Of a stretch of 64,000 nt of DNA, positions 35,514 to 47,665 are shown one piece after another. The position numbers and the translations under genes are program-made. Below the pieces are notes generated by a model that worked only from the letters and a program-made list of their open reading frames with translations, ran no database searches and was not told the DNA's origin. Each line of letters begins with the position of its first letter. Positions within the stretch are counted from its first letter, which is position 1. This DNA comes from Perilla frutescens (Eukaryota > Streptophyta > Magnoliopsida > Lamiales > Lamiaceae), in contig BRKX01000011.1 in the NCBI GenBank assembly GCA_026008535.1, forward strand, positions 17,492,001-17,556,000, written 5' to 3'.

Positions 35514-36082
35514 TTACAATTACTAATTAATTACAAATATAAATATTTTTAAATTTTTTATTTATTTTACATGATAATTTTTAATTTTTTTTAATGTTAT
35601 TAATTTTTTAATTACTATATAATTACGAATTTGAAATCAATCTTTTTAATATTATTGATTTTTTATTTATTTTACATTTTACAATTTATTTTATTTTTAA
35701 TGTTTTAATAATATATATTATTTTTTAATATTATATATTTTTCAATTACTAATTAATTACGAATATAAATTTTTTAATATTTTTATTTATTTTAATTTAT
35801 GATTTTTAAATTTTTTAATTTTATTAATTTTTTAATTACTAATTAATTATGAATTTGAAATTAACTTGTTTAATATTATTAATGTTTTATTTATTTTACA
35901 TTTTTAATATTATATATATTTTTTATTTTTCAATTACTAATTAATTATGAGTATAAATTTTTATTAGTTTTACTTTACGATTTTTAAAATTTTATATTAC
36001 TTTATATATATTTTTATTATTTTTAATATTTTGGGCTTGACTTTGCTCGCTTCCGTCGCTAAAATGTGAATTTTTTGTAGTG
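35227..36082. mobile_element. CACTA-like element nested in the MULE
   Basis: The left end TACTACAATAAAAACGCG and the right end GTGAATTTTTTGTAGTG are compatible with CACTA termini, with the first C changed. The triplet AAA on both sides could be the 3-bp TSD. The subterminal repeat GCGATTTAAC(A/G)ACGGATTA occurs twice at the left. No coding sequence. Confidence 0.55.
35449..35514. repeat. (TTA)n microsatellite
   Basis: About 65 bases of TTA repeats inside the nested element. Confidence 0.9.
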
Positions 36083-36299
36083 AAAGTTCAAAATGTAGGT
36101 ATGAAAGTATAATTTTTTCCTAGATTTTTTACTTTACATTTTACAAGAATTTAATTATGAAATAATCAACCATAATAATGAATTATTAATTAAAAATTAA
36201 AATTAAATATTAAAAATAATTATAAACGCTAATTAGATGTGGTGAACGCTCATAAACAATATTGTAAAATTAAACTAAATAAAAAAATTACGTGCCTTT

Positions 36300-36418
36300 A
36301 GGGGTGTAAACGAGCCGAGTATCTTCTTGCTCAAACTCGAGCTCGATAGAAAATTAAACTAAATAAAAAAAATTACTTTCTTTTGATTTAGTAGTTGTAA
36401 TTTGATGATTTTGTGAGC

Positions 36419-36462
<44 letters not shown>
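36300..36462. repeat. hAT-like fragment and (AT)n tract
   Basis: GGGGTGTAAACGAGCCGAGT followed by CTCGAGCTCG resembles the start of a common plant hAT MITE type. An (AT)n run of about 40 bases follows at 36421-36462. Confidence 0.4.
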
Positions 36463-36463
<1 letters not shown>

Positions 36464-37159
36464 TGCATGTTCGTGGGAAATTTGGAACCAAATTAAGGTA
36501 AATTTCTACCAAATCAGTTTAATTTTGCCTCCAATTGAATTGCAAAGAAAAAATTTCTAGCATTTTTCTGTTTGGGACCAAAATCGATATCAAAATGGGA
36601 TCAAAATCGATAATTTTTTAAACAGAAAACGTTACGGTGGGACTAAAATTGATAATTCAATCGATTTAGGACTAAAAGTGATAGGAATGGGACCAAAATC
36701 GGACTAACCCATGTCCTATGAGACTAAAATCGAAATTTTCTCTGACCAAGGCTAAGGATCAAGCCTTCAGTTTTCCAGAACCCGGAGACAACATAAGTTG
36801 TTGTTCCTACTTTTGTAGAGTTAGTGTTAGAACTTAGAACCAGTGTTGTACAATCTTTGGAAAATTTAAAACACCCAACCATTACTTCAACAACATCTTA
36901 TATTTAAGCAGAGGGAGTAATATATATCTTGACACAAACATAAAAAAAGTTAAAACAAAAATCCTAATGAAACGTAGGGAGTAATGTATATCTTGTATTT
37001 AATCGGTATATAATTCCATAATTAGGTTTTATATTTTTAGTTTAAAATTTCAATCAATTGTTTTAACCAAAACTAAATTATTTCATTATTAGATTTTATA
37101 ATATTTTAATTTTATGCAACAAATAAGAATTGTGCCTAATTAAAACTACTTAATTTAAA

Positions 37160-37405
37160 GGGAAAATGTACAAAAACACATTCAAGGTATTGTCCCAATC
37201 CCGGTTAGACACTTAAAATTTTGACTCGGCTTATGTGGTCCCTTAAACTATTTAAAAATGGCCCAATCGGCCTTTTAAATTATTTTAAATGACCTAATCG
37301 GTCCCTTCTGTAAAAACATATTAATTTTATGTTAGTAATGAGCCGAGTCATACTTTAAGTGTCTAACCGAAACTCTGACAAAAGTGTGTTTTTGTACCTT
37401 TTCCC
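37160..37405. mobile_element. Mutator-type MITE, 246 bp, 9-bp TSD
   Basis: The left end GGGAAAATGTACAAAAACAC and the right end GTGTTTTTGTACCTTTTCCC form an inverted pair, continuing inward with GTTAGACACTTAAA and TTTAAGTGTCTAAC. The exact duplication TAATTTAAA flanks it (37151-37159 and 37406-37414). No coding potential. Confidence 0.88.
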
Positions 37406-37922
37406 TAATTTAAAAGGCAAGGTAGTAATTTTTGGCACAACACTACAACAGGGTGTGTGATGTGCATCTATTCACAGTAAAAGATCAGGGCCCTTGATAT
37501 CATGATATGTAGTATTTCTATAATTACAAACTTCATTTTTTTAGTCAATGCTAAAGATGGATGATAATTAAAATATTATATGCAGGAAGATTTATTTGTA
37601 GATTTAAAACTCAGTTGTTAAGTATAATAAGGGCATACTATATAATATCTAACTATACCTTGTGTGTCAAAGAAGGGAAAATATTGAGAACACGTGCAAC
37701 GCACGTTATCTCTGCTAGTACCATAAAATGTTTGATAATTAAAATTTTCTAATTAAATATTAACTATAATTATGATGTAATAAACCTTAAAATGAGATTA
37801 TTAAATCCTAATTGAGATTATAAACTCTAATTAAAATGAAATAAACACATGCCAGCCAAGTAACTTGATTGATATTCAGGTTACGAGTGATATTTTTAGT
37901 GTTGTGAGTGAAATATTTTCTG

Positions 37923-37925
<3 letters not shown>

Positions 37926-37957
<32 letters not shown>
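37926..37957. repeat. (AT)n microsatellite
   Basis: About 32 bases of alternating AT. Confidence 0.9.
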
Positions 37958-37960
<3 letters not shown>

Positions 37961-38025
37961 TGCGGGACAGATTGGGTACTTGGGTTGATTCGCGGCCAAC
38001 CCATCAATCAGATGAGTTAGCCTAA

Positions 38026-38370
38026 GAGCATCTACAATGGTAGGAAGTTTTGGGAGAGTTGGTGAGGTGGAGGAGAGACGGGAGGAAGTTGAGAGAGAAA
38101 AGAGGAGAGAGTAATAGCACTTTTGCTATCTCCAAAAAGTGAAAAAAGTAGGACTCACACATACATACAACCACATTGCCTCTCTCTTTTTTACCACATT
38201 GCCTCTCTCTTTTTTATTGTTTTTTCTTTCTCCTCTTTCATTTGTAGTGAGATCATGAATAATTAATTTTGAAGAAGTATTATTGAAGTGAAAAAATAAA
38301 GAAGAAGATGATATGGTAGTGATGTGGCACGTAAATTTTAGGAAATGAGAAAGCACCACTGTGGATGCTC
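38026..38370. mobile_element. PIF/Harbinger-type MITE, TSD TAA
   Basis: The ends GAGCATCTACAATGGTAGG and CACCACTGTGGATGCTC are imperfect inverted copies. TAA lies on both sides (38023-38025 and 38371-38373), as expected for PIF/Harbinger insertions. The interior is noncoding and contains a duplicated CCACATTGCCTCTCTCTTTT. Confidence 0.8.
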
Positions 38371-38373
38371 TAA

Positions 38374-38481
38374 ATCTGCCATGTATATTTGCCTAAATGC
38401 CTGTATTAGAGGAGAGATGCCTTCAATAAAGAAATGTCAGCCTTATTACCGCACAAGAATGCAAGCAAACTTCCCTTGGAG

Positions 38482-38517
<36 letters not shown>

Positions 38518-39530
38518 GAGCGGTTGGAAAAAAATCATAATTTTTATTGCTCGATATGTTATCAAGCAATAAATCTATAGAAACTATATCTGAAATGTCT
38601 ATTGAAAATAAATGTTTTTTAAAATGAAATTCAAAAATAAAAGATTGTGAATGAGAGGGGTCGTGTCCATAATAATAATAAAAAAAAACATAGGAAGAGT
38701 TTTACCCAATCATGTAGACATAAATAAAAGAAAATAACTGGTTAAAATTTGTGGTTAACTAAAAATAATTAGATCAAAATTTTGACACAAATTTATTTTG
38801 GGACGATGATAGTAAGGACGGGTATGTATGCTAACAATTAACAATATTAAGGATTTTATAAATTTATGGACTTTATAAAGTCCTTTAAAATCTAATAAAA
38901 TCCCAATTAAATATACCCCTAAGCGTATTCGTACTCAAAAAAAATATTTCAAGAATTCACTTGACTATATGGAAATGAATTTGAACCTCTCTTTTCCCAA
39001 TATTACACTTAACCGTGTGAAGTCAATTGACTACTTGTTAACTTGGAAGCTATGCAACATAACCAAACTCTTTCAAATTGAATTAATTATATTTTAGTGT
39101 CCAATATTTAAAGGTTTTTACATTTTTATCTTAAAATTTTAAAAATTTACATATTGATATTCAATGTTTGTACAAATTAACAATATAACATTTGAACAAT
39201 TTTTCGGCTTTATAAATATTAACGTGTACTATCAAAAATTATGAACAGTATAGCAACCATATTTAATGTTTGTATAAATTGAATTAGTTAAAGTCTGGAA
39301 AATTTTCAACAATTCACGTCAATATTTACAAGGTAAAAAAAATTGCTCAATTGCTATAAATATTAATTTGTACAAATATTACATATTTATATGCATTTTT
39401 TCAAATTTTAGGATAAAAGTATAAAAACCCAAAATTTAGGTACTAAATTGTTATTAGTCCGTTCCATTTTCATTACAAGTTCAACAGAGGGTCTCTCTAT
39501 TATCTTCGTGCGCAATCAGCCAATCACCGA
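38374..39530. other. Intergenic
   Basis: No supported gene. A (GA)n microsatellite lies at about 38485-38515. Confidence 0.5.
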
Positions 39531-39532
39531 AA

Positions 39533-42500
39533 ATGAACTCATGGCGTAATTGCTATTTCCAGAAACCGGTAATTCAACTGAGCCTGCTACTCTACTTGTA
39601 CAATCATGTTATGCTAATTTGTCTGTTCTTGATGATTTCATGGGTTTCTTTGAAACAAATTTGTTCTGAAATGTTGAAACAAAAAATAGGTTCTTTAATT
39701 TTTTGATAAAAAGTATCACCACAAAGGGTTGTCTTTGAAGTTAGAACGCATATCTGTACTTACTTGCGTGTGTGAGGACTGGTGGAGGGACACATTCTGA
39801 AAATTTATTTCTGACTTTATTTTTAGTTTGAGATGGAGCATTTAGAATTAGAAAAACTAAATTTTGGAAAGAATAACTTTTGTGGAGCACAAGAGCTGAA
39901 ATTGTAGATGTTAAATTTCAATAATTTACCGCATTCTCAGGTTTGATGCATAAGAAAAAGGGGTGGAAGTAATGGGCTGGGTTAATGGTGCAGCTGAGTC
40001 TTTCTTGTCAATTATGTTCTCTCCTATCAAGCACTTTCTAGAAGAGTTGTTATTGCATGAATATGGTGTAGTATGTGAGGACATATTTGATGAAGAAAAT
40101 CGTCCATCTGGAGATTTGAAGTTTGGTGACAATATGAATTGAGAAACGAAGCTGCAGTAATCAAGTAGATGAGTGAGCTTCCAAAGTGGAAGGAACAGGA
40201 TCCATAAATTGATACCATGTTAAGTAGATTTTGTATAGATGTATATACATAGATGACTGCAATATAACCTTCTTGCACCTCCTCACTTTATTTAATAACT
40301 TAACGTAAAGCTATTTTGTCGAAGAAATAGCTTTTCTTCAATTGAGTAGTCTTACTGTAGTTTTAGAATTTTTCTTATTTAGACTTAGTTTCGTTCTGAT
40401 CTGCTGGCCATCGAGTGTTACATATCAAAGGTTTTTAAGGGTTTGAATCTGAGATATGATTTCTGTCAGGATGAAGCTGCTCTAGATACATTATACACAC
40501 CATCTGTTATGCAAGAATCTGGTGCACCTCATCTAGATGACAAAGATCAACTCTCAGGGACATGGTTTGAGTTGGATTCCTGAAACTTATGTCATTTTAT
40601 GCTCATTTATATCATTTTTCATCTCAGTTTCTTGAAAACTATATTTGCGTATTGCGACTTGTCAATTTGAATTATTCTGCAATTACCTCTGGACTATAGA
40701 TTATCTTATTTAGTAGAATAGGTTTATAGAATGTACAACAGCATTCCGTTTGGTCTGGATGTGGTGCTGTTCTGGAGTTTGACCTTAAAAATGATGCGTC
40801 TGGAACTTTGTTTGTCTTTTGGATGTGTAAAATCGCCTTCTTCTTTATATACTCAGGAATGGTTTATTCTGGCATCTAGATGAAGATTTAAAAATGATTC
40901 AGAAATAGCTTTTTGTGCAGAGGTCAAAATTTATAGATATGGATGTATTTTATATACTGTATTAGAAATATTTCATGCAGGTGTGATCTTTTATTTTCTA
41001 TAGTTCTAGTCAGGCTGAATTGGCGGGCCTGGAAACGTGATCCCATATAAGAAAAAAAGGTAATTAGTGATTTTCTCAAAGTTATTATGATCGTTGGGAC
41101 ATGGTAATTGACAAAATATGGCATTTGATCAGCATTAGACAAACAAAGACACTTTGTATAATTCCTTGAGAGTCATTTCATTTTCAGGTTTCCTTGAACT
41201 TGACAGAATAGCAGAGAAAAATACTTTCTTTCCTTGTGCAATTGTGCCTAAAGAGTTGTAGGATGAAAATTACTAAATAATCGTGATTGTGCTAGGTGTT
41301 TTGCTGTGTATTGCTATTATATTTTAATCTATTATGGGATATATATACCAGGAAACTATGCTTCAAAGTCTCAATATTCTCGTTTGCTTTTAAGGGGAAA
41401 GACATTGGAATTTTAAAGTTCGAGTTTCTTTCTTTCCTAAATCTCTCTCCAGAGCCATATGGGGGCTTACATCTGTGAAGAAAAAAATTATCTTGCAGAT
41501 TATTATAGTTTTGTAATATTGGTATTTTCCCCTTGTTCATTTACCACTTTGGTGTTTGATGGCAGCATATTTGGTACAGAGAGCAGAAAAACTAAAAATG
41601 GTAACTTATTTGGCGAAATGCTGCTGCTGAAGGATTCATGTTCTAGCTTTCATGGTCAGGACTATATTGAAAAGATGAATGAGTTTCAGTTTTATGTTGA
41701 TATGGTAATGTGATCATACTTTCTCTTCTAGTTTTTGTGCCTGTTTACATTGCCAATCGTATGTGTGACTGATGAGACCTGCTGATATGATATTGATGGA
41801 CAAATGAGATCCCTTGTTCAATGTTCCGTCTCCTATTCCAGCCATTGGATTGGTGCCACATGTATTTTAATATTTCCTTAATCTTTCCAATTTGGTACTT
41901 CTCTTTTTATATGTCTGGGCATAACTGGTTCCGATTAGTTATTTTTGGTAGTGGTTGCACACTAATGCTAGGTACTCTGTTGGGAGTTGCATTGTGTCGT
42001 GTGGATAGGCTACGCCTTACAAAATTATCTCTAGAAATGTGTTCTTCAACTGTTTTTTTGGTATGTCTCATCTGAATCAAATATGTCTGATTAAGTTTTT
42101 ACAAAGAGCAAGTTCTGTTTGGTCCGTTGCAACATATCCTGAAGTAAAGCTAGAGCTTCTGAAGTTCTTGTTTTAACATAGAACAAGACTGATTTTATTT
42201 GATTGGGTTGTGCACAACGTTCACTTGAAGTTGATTTGACCTTACCTAGATACAAACTGCCCTGCTTCTTTTGCCATTGGGAAGTTTGTATACGGAGCAA
42301 ACACTTATTGTGTAGTGTTTAGTCGTACACACGGGAGTTTTCTGAAGTTTTGATCAATGTAAAATTATAATTTTTGTCTGAACCCTTCTTCCATTGGTGA
42401 ATGAAATGGGGGTCGGATATATGCAGGTGAAGAGATTGACAAGACCGGGTTGCTCGGCAGAAACATTGGATGTTGCGTTGAGCTCAATGTCGTCCCTTGT

Positions 42501-42561
42501 CAACACACTGTCCGTGATGTCTTCCAAACAGCAGCTTGCCATTATTCGCGCGTCCCTTTGA
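39533..42561 (+). pseudogene. Unidentified spliced gene, 5' part apparently decayed
   Basis: I do not recognise the family. The last three exons fit together with correct phases and GT-AG sites: 40470-40564 (DEAALDTLYTPSVMQESG), 41566-41704 (IFGTESRKTKNGNLFGEM, then DYIEKMNEFQFYVDM) and 42427-42561 (VKRLTRPGCSAETLDVALSS, ending QQLAIIRASL and a stop). Upstream, 39972-40141 reads MGWVNGAAESFLSIMFSPIK and continues to DIFDEENRPSGDLK. It then needs a frameshift into a second frame (NELRNEAAVIK, MSELPKWKEQDP) that has two in-frame stops. I could not find a phase-matched donor joining it to 40470. A possible first coding exon is 39533-39568 (MNSWRNCYFQKP). Either the gene is a recent pseudogene or its true 5' exon structure differs from mine. 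Confidence 0.5.
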
Positions 42562-42995
42562 CAGAATTTAGCAGGTATAGGTAGCAGCCCTTGCATTGCA
42601 TTGTTGCATTGCAATTTGCCACTCCTCCTTTTCTTCTACTCTCAGTCTCAGCTTTATTTATACACCACCACTCATCACACTAAACATGGTTTTTATTCGA
42701 ATTTCACATTTTATTTGGTAATGAAGTTGAGACCTTGAAATTGAAGTTTGAAGTGCTCCATCTTATTTAAATTTGAGTAGATAGGTATATGGTTTCATCA
42801 TTTGCAATTGCAAACACTCTGTCGCATTTGGCCCTGAATCGTCACCTCTCTCTCTCTCTCTCAACTAAACCATACTTCATAGTGAGAAGAATGTTTGTCT
42901 TTACGAAATTTTTGTACTAGTATTTTTTTTTTCCTACCTGAAATTTCAGCCTTCAATCCTTACCTCAAACAATACTTCTTTTAATTCACATAAAG
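42562..42995. other. Likely 3' UTR and intergenic DNA
   Basis: No further coding sequence. A short (CT)n run lies near 42846-42862. Confidence 0.45.
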
Positions 42996-44206
42996 GGTAA
43001 ATGAGTTGAGGGCTAGATAGTCTTTTGACTATTGTCAGGACACACATTGCCTCTTTTCCGATTATTTAGGCCACATATAACCCCTTCGACTATTAAAACT
43101 AATCCTGATTGCCCCTTCGATTCACAATGTTAGAGACTCCGTTAATTTTTAATGAGTTAGGGTTTATTTTTCTACCAATTTTTGTGGTAAGAATTCACAA
43201 AATTCTTCTTTCGCCACATTCATCTTGTAAAAAAATATTTGTTTGATGCTAACCTCTTCTTCTTCAGCCACATCACAATTTTCACTGCAAAATCTCAAAC
43301 ATTGTTCAACTTCTTGTGCATAACCTCAAATTCCACATTTCTCATTTTCCTTGGATACTTTTATATAGAGAGTCACATTTATTCACCAAAAAATTCGTTT
43401 TCTCTTTCATCAAGACTCTCTTCTCTGCTTTCAGTGATTTTATGATCTCTTTTGTTCTTTTGCTCATCTCATTATCATACCAAATATAGTGGTTGCATCT
43501 TTTTTTCTGAACTTTGTCTCTCGGTGGCTACATAAGACAAAATATGATTGAAAAATCAACTCTAATAAATCCCAAATATGACAGAAAATTTAAAATAATT
43601 TTGGTCACTTACACTATAATTTCGACAGGCATAAAATCTCATTCCAGGATTCTCTTGGATGCATGACATTCGAAGAACAACATGAACACCAAACTTACAA
43701 TTTGTTTTGTCTCTTGCAATTCAATATCCGTTCTTCTTCTTGAGGATGATTAGTTTGTTGAATGTTCCATTAATGTCAAAGTAGATTTCAATATATGGTT
43801 GAAAACCTAAATATTTTTACAAGAAGTGGTGAAAGAATAAGAATTTAATGATTTCTTTTTTACTTACGACGAAAATTGATAGAAAAAATTAAATGAACCT
43901 AACTCACTAACTCCCGCAAATAAAGTAGCAAATTAACGGAGTCTTTAATATTGTGTACGAAAGAACAATTAGGGTCATTTTTACTAGTCGAAGGGGTTGG
44001 GTAATGTGAGCCATTGACAATAGTCAAGAAGGCTATTTGATTCTTTTTTTTACACAGGGGAGGTAAATCACACTTGGCAAGCCAGGTGTGACAGGCTCAC
44101 ACCTAGTGGTGTTGGCGGTGGGTCGAACTTGAGACCTTTGGCCTCAAGAAATACCACTCCACCACTAGGCCATCTCCAAGGGGACGGCTATTTGATTCTT
44201 AATCCT
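42996..44206. mobile_element. Non-autonomous element with long TIRs, interrupted by a SINE
   Basis: The left region (GACTATTGTCAGG, ATAACCCCTTCGACTATTAA, GAGACTCCGTTAA; 42996-43155) is mirrored by the right region (TTAACGGAGTC, TAGTCGAAGGGGTTGGG, TTGACAATAGTCAAG; 43930-44030). The right terminus continues beyond a SINE to about 44206. The interior has no transposase. The TIR length suggests a Mutator-like element, but a clear TSD is lacking (flanks TCACATAAA and TAAGAGAAA agree only partly). Confidence 0.7.
44046..44185 (-). mobile_element. tRNA-derived SINE with 15-bp TSD
   Basis: Read on the minus strand it begins GTCCCCTTGGAGATGGCCTA, with a box-A-like TGGCCTAGTGGTGGAGTGG and a box-B-like GGTCTCAAGTTCGACCC, and ends in a poly-A tract. 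The exact 15-base duplication GGCTATTTGATTCTT flanks it (44031-44045 and 44186-44200). It inserted into the right TIR of the 42996-44206 element and is therefore younger than it. Same SINE family as 9563-9670. Confidence 0.9.
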
Positions 44207-45396
44207 AAGAGAAATTGATCACTACTTTCATTTGTTGACACTAGAAATATCAATATGTCCCAAATAATTCGAAAAACATGGTCAGGATAGAAAATTCTAA
44301 CTCCAATGGAATTTAACCCGAAGTGGGCTGATCCGAATAGCTCGACATCTTGAATATTTATTGTTTATATTTATATTTATATTTTGGTTAAATTAAAAGT
44401 TTCATGTTTCATATAATTTAATTTAAACATAAAAAATATAATTGTTGAAACTTAAATAATTTATTCCATTAATTATGGATAAGTTATGTTATATTTAATG
44501 TTAATTCATTAAAATTAAAAGTTTAGGCGACATGAATGAACAAATTTAAACATACCAAAAATCTAAAAGGGTAAAGTTAGGGTCATAAATTCTAAGATCA
44601 CATAAAATCTAACCTAAATTAGTTCGAACCAAATGGTGCAGCAATTCGATAGGGCTGATCCGAAATCAATTAACATCTCTAGTTGACACACACAAGAAAT
44701 AACAAGTATTTTTTATCATTACAGACATGAAGTATATCCATTTTTTTTTATTTACACACATTAAAGTTGAACGATATAAATACAATAATGGGAAGTCTAA
44801 TTAGGACACTAATTACCAGACCTAATATCCTTTATAGGATACACTATCTTTGACACAAAATTATCAAAATCAATGTGGGACTAAAAAACTAACAAAACGC
44901 AAACCACAAAAACAATTAATTATTCCATCGAGTCACAAACACTAACAAACTCCACTTTGACTTGAATTCAAACATATGACGGGAATGGACATACCAATAA
45001 TAAGAATCATCATTTCATTCAAACTCCCATTCTTATCAATCATAAGAATCATTATTCCATTCAGACCCTTATTCCATTCTTAAGTTAATTCCACTCACAC
45101 ATAATTTCATTCTATCATACCAATTACCTCATAAGTCGCTACCTCACTCTAAAAATTTATGTCGACCAACCTAACATTGGACAACATTAATCACCAAATT
45201 TTCTCCACACAACTTTTTTACGACTTGGGTATTACCCATTTTATGACAACACACAACTTCTTTACAATTTGGCTTTCCGTAAATAAGGAATCCCCAAAAA
45301 TACGATTTCCTCAAATATAGATAAAAAAGACGACACTAATTGTCAATTTTTATATACGATACCAAACGTAAGAACTAACTACGAAGCTAAAACACA
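44207..45396. other. Intergenic, promoter side of the SABATH pseudogene
   Basis: AT-rich, no supported gene. Confidence 0.5.
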
Positions 45397-45475
45397 ATGG
45401 CTGCGAAAGAAGTTAAGGTCCATATGAAATCTGGGAATGATGACACTAGCTACGCTGACAATTCAACTTATCAAG

Positions 45476-45508
<33 letters not shown>

Positions 45509-45859
45509 ACACACACTTATACCACATAAATTAATTTCATCTTTCTTAGGGAAGGACGTACAGTACTGAATACTAATCATATATGTATATGTGATATAAT
45601 TGTTGCAGAAAATAGGGATATTAAAATCAAAAGAGGTCTTGGAAGAAACCCTCAAAGAGATGTTGTTTGATGATGAAATTCCGAGCTGCTTCAAGATGGC
45701 TGATTTGGGGTGCTCATCAGGGCCTAACACTCTTTCCATCATATCCTATATTATCCACACAATTGAGGAGATGTGCATAGAAAAGAAGTGTAGCCATTTG
45801 CCTGAATACGAGGTATTCCTCAACGATCTTTCCGAAAATGACTTCAACAACGTGTTCGA
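45397..45859 (+). pseudogene. SABATH methyltransferase pseudogene, 5' part
   Basis: Exon 1 (45397-about 45474) encodes MAAKEVKVHMKSGNDDTSYA, then DNSTYQ, the usual N-terminus of salicylate/jasmonate/benzoate-type carboxyl methyltransferases. Exon 2 begins after TTGTTGCAG at 45609 (KIGILKSKEVLEETLKEM) and holds the S-adenosylmethionine-binding motif ADLGCSSGPNT (from about 45699) and VFLNDLSENDFNNVF. Members methylate carboxyl groups of small acids such as salicylate; the substrate here cannot be read. The frame is cut at 45859 by a Copia insertion. The exon 1 donor is not visible: a (CT)n(CA)n microsatellite (45475-45515) begins where GT is expected. The gene resumes at 52323. Confidence 0.9.
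45475..45516. repeat. (CT)n(CA)n microsatellite at the exon 1 donor
   Basis: Runs of CT then CA begin immediately after codon TATCAA of the SABATH exon 1. Confidence 0.9.
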
Positions 45860-47181
45860 TGTTGTGTTGTATTACACTTTGACTGGAAACGTTACAACTG
45901 AAGTACAAGATAGAAGAGGTAGAAGTAGAACAATTACAATAAACTGAAAGTAAACAAAGAATTAGAAACTGGAACAGATATGCAGATTCCGGCAAACCGA
46001 GTCGAGGGGACCTCTCTCTGCAAGACAAATATGCCCCGACTAATGCTCATGGTTTGACGGTTATCTTTCAAAGATGAAACGGCTTCGTCCTTCTGGCAGT
46101 AGCACCACAAGTCCGGCAAGGCTCAGGCGAACTAGACAAAGTCGAGAACTGAGAGGCTGAGGACTCGAAGAGAACTTGTATGCAGCAAGATGATTTGTGC
46201 AGAATGTAGCATTGAAAGCCATGCAGGATGTCCTATTTATAGGCACATCTCCACTGTAGGGGACAACAGCTAGGGTTTGAGGGCATTCAAACCATGTATT
46301 GTAACCCCCAGGAGTTACAACTCTCCATTAAGCCCTCCAGGAGTTACCTTCTGCAGATCCCGACAAGTGTCCTATGTCGGCTCGGATCCCAACACGTGTC
46401 CTAGGCAGCTGCAGGTGCAAATCCTGACAAGTGTCCCATGTCGGCTCGGATCCCAACACGTATCCAGACAACTGCAGACTTTGACTCCCGACAGGAGTTA
46501 CATTCCAGCCCACTAACTCCACCAGCTCCAGGTGGGAGTTACCACATTTGAATACATTGAAGCCACTTAACTCAGCTAGGAGTTACAAACTTCAAGGCGG
46601 GACATGCACCACTAAGTGCACCCACCACCCGCACGACCCGGACAGCCGATCCGTCGACCCGCTCCATGATCCGACCGTTTCTGTACCGTAAAACTGGTAC
46701 GACTAAGTCCCGGAAGTCCACGTACGCTCAAAGTCCACCCAAATTCCAATTGCCAAGATCCAAGTCCGAGGACGAGACGAGACGAGATTATCCGAGCACG
46801 GGCACGGGCACGGGCGGGCGCGTACGTGTGTGCGCGTGTGGGCTCATGGCCCACATCCTTGTGTACTTAATTACTTCACTTAAGTGTTAATACACTTAAA
46901 TACACTTCTTAACTTGATTAAGAATTCAATGTGAGATTATTTAATGTGTCTTAAACACATTATTCCACACACCATAAATGCCCAATCATGTGACCAACTT
47001 CAACCATTTATTTCTCACTCACCGAAAATTGAATTTGAGCAAATAAAAAAATACTACGATTATCTACTCACAACATAGAATAATCGTACGGTATTTAATT
47101 CCTCCAAAATTAAATATCCCGATCATGAAAAATTGGATAAAATGAGTCAAAATTCAATTTAATAAATCCTATTTTCCAACA
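45860..47181 (-). repeat. 3' LTR of the Copia element
   Basis: It begins TGTTGTGTTGTATTACAC and ends TATTTTCCAACA. It keeps the TATA module (about 46220-46230, minus strand) and has a local duplication of the GTCCTATGTCGGCTCGGATC segment (about 46367-46460). Confidence 0.88.
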
Positions 47182-47194
47182 ATCCCCCACATGA
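47182..47194 (-). promoter_or_regulatory. Polypurine tract of the Copia element
   Basis: The plus strand reads ATCCCCCACATGAG directly beside the 3' LTR. On the element's strand this is a purine-rich CATGTGGGGGAT, the expected plus-strand primer site. Confidence 0.75.
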
Positions 47195-47665
47195 GTGGAA
47201 ATAGTACATGCATGTATGTAGACAAGCAGCCAAGTTCTCTAGAAACACAACTGCAATATAATAGGTAGCTTGTGACTTTGAGCCTTCCATATTCCAACAC
47301 TATCGAGTATACCGGCTGTTTAGTGGACATGATGTCTTGAACTATACATCCTTAGTGTATACCGAGACAATAGTATTGAAAACAGCTATGTCTCAAACAT
47401 TATCTGTTCTCACGTTTGTGTCCTTTTCAGACCATGGACAACCTCTTTGAATTCATAAGTATCTCTTAGAAGCGGCCCCCACTTCTCACTTATATAGTTG
47501 ATCTCCTCTTCCGAGTATCCTGCCATACTCAACCTCATTAGGTTTATGAATCATTAAAAGTCATATGACTTATCCTCACCACATTGACAGGTGTGCACTT
47601 AGTTTGCTCACAGGGAAATGTTCACTTATAAGTTTCCAAGTGCTACCAAACCGAACGTTTGTAGC

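Larger units (their letters stand above)
34878..36742. mobile_element. MULE with long TIRs and 10-bp TSD
   Basis: The left end GAGAAAATTTCGATTTTGGT, followed by CCCATAGGACATGG, is matched by the inverted right end, where CCATGTCCTATGAGACTAAA leads to ATCGAAATTTTCTC. The TIRs extend for about 65-100 bases. The duplication TGACCAAGGC flanks it (34868-34877 and 36743-36752), in the 8-11-bp range of Mutator-like elements. The interior is AT-rich and noncoding and contains a CACTA-like insertion. Confidence 0.88.
34340..36890 (+). mobile_element. Old Copia-LTR-like remnant split by a MULE
   Basis: The flanks 34340-34867 and 36753-36890 share a GCCAACTA/GAAGAGAGAC-rich composition unlike their surroundings and resemble the LTR at 5.99-7.62 kb in style. 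They would be continuous if the MULE at 34878-36742 were removed. Boundaries and class are uncertain. Confidence 0.35.

Noticed and set aside
41821..42075. Hydrophobic 84-residue frame on the plus strand
   Set aside because: It lies in the intron between exons 41566-41704 and 42427-42561, with no family resemblance and composition expected by chance in T-rich intron DNA.
46277..46890. Frames on both strands in the Copia 3' LTR
   Set aside because: GC-richer LTR sequence opens several frames at once on both strands; no protein family recognised.
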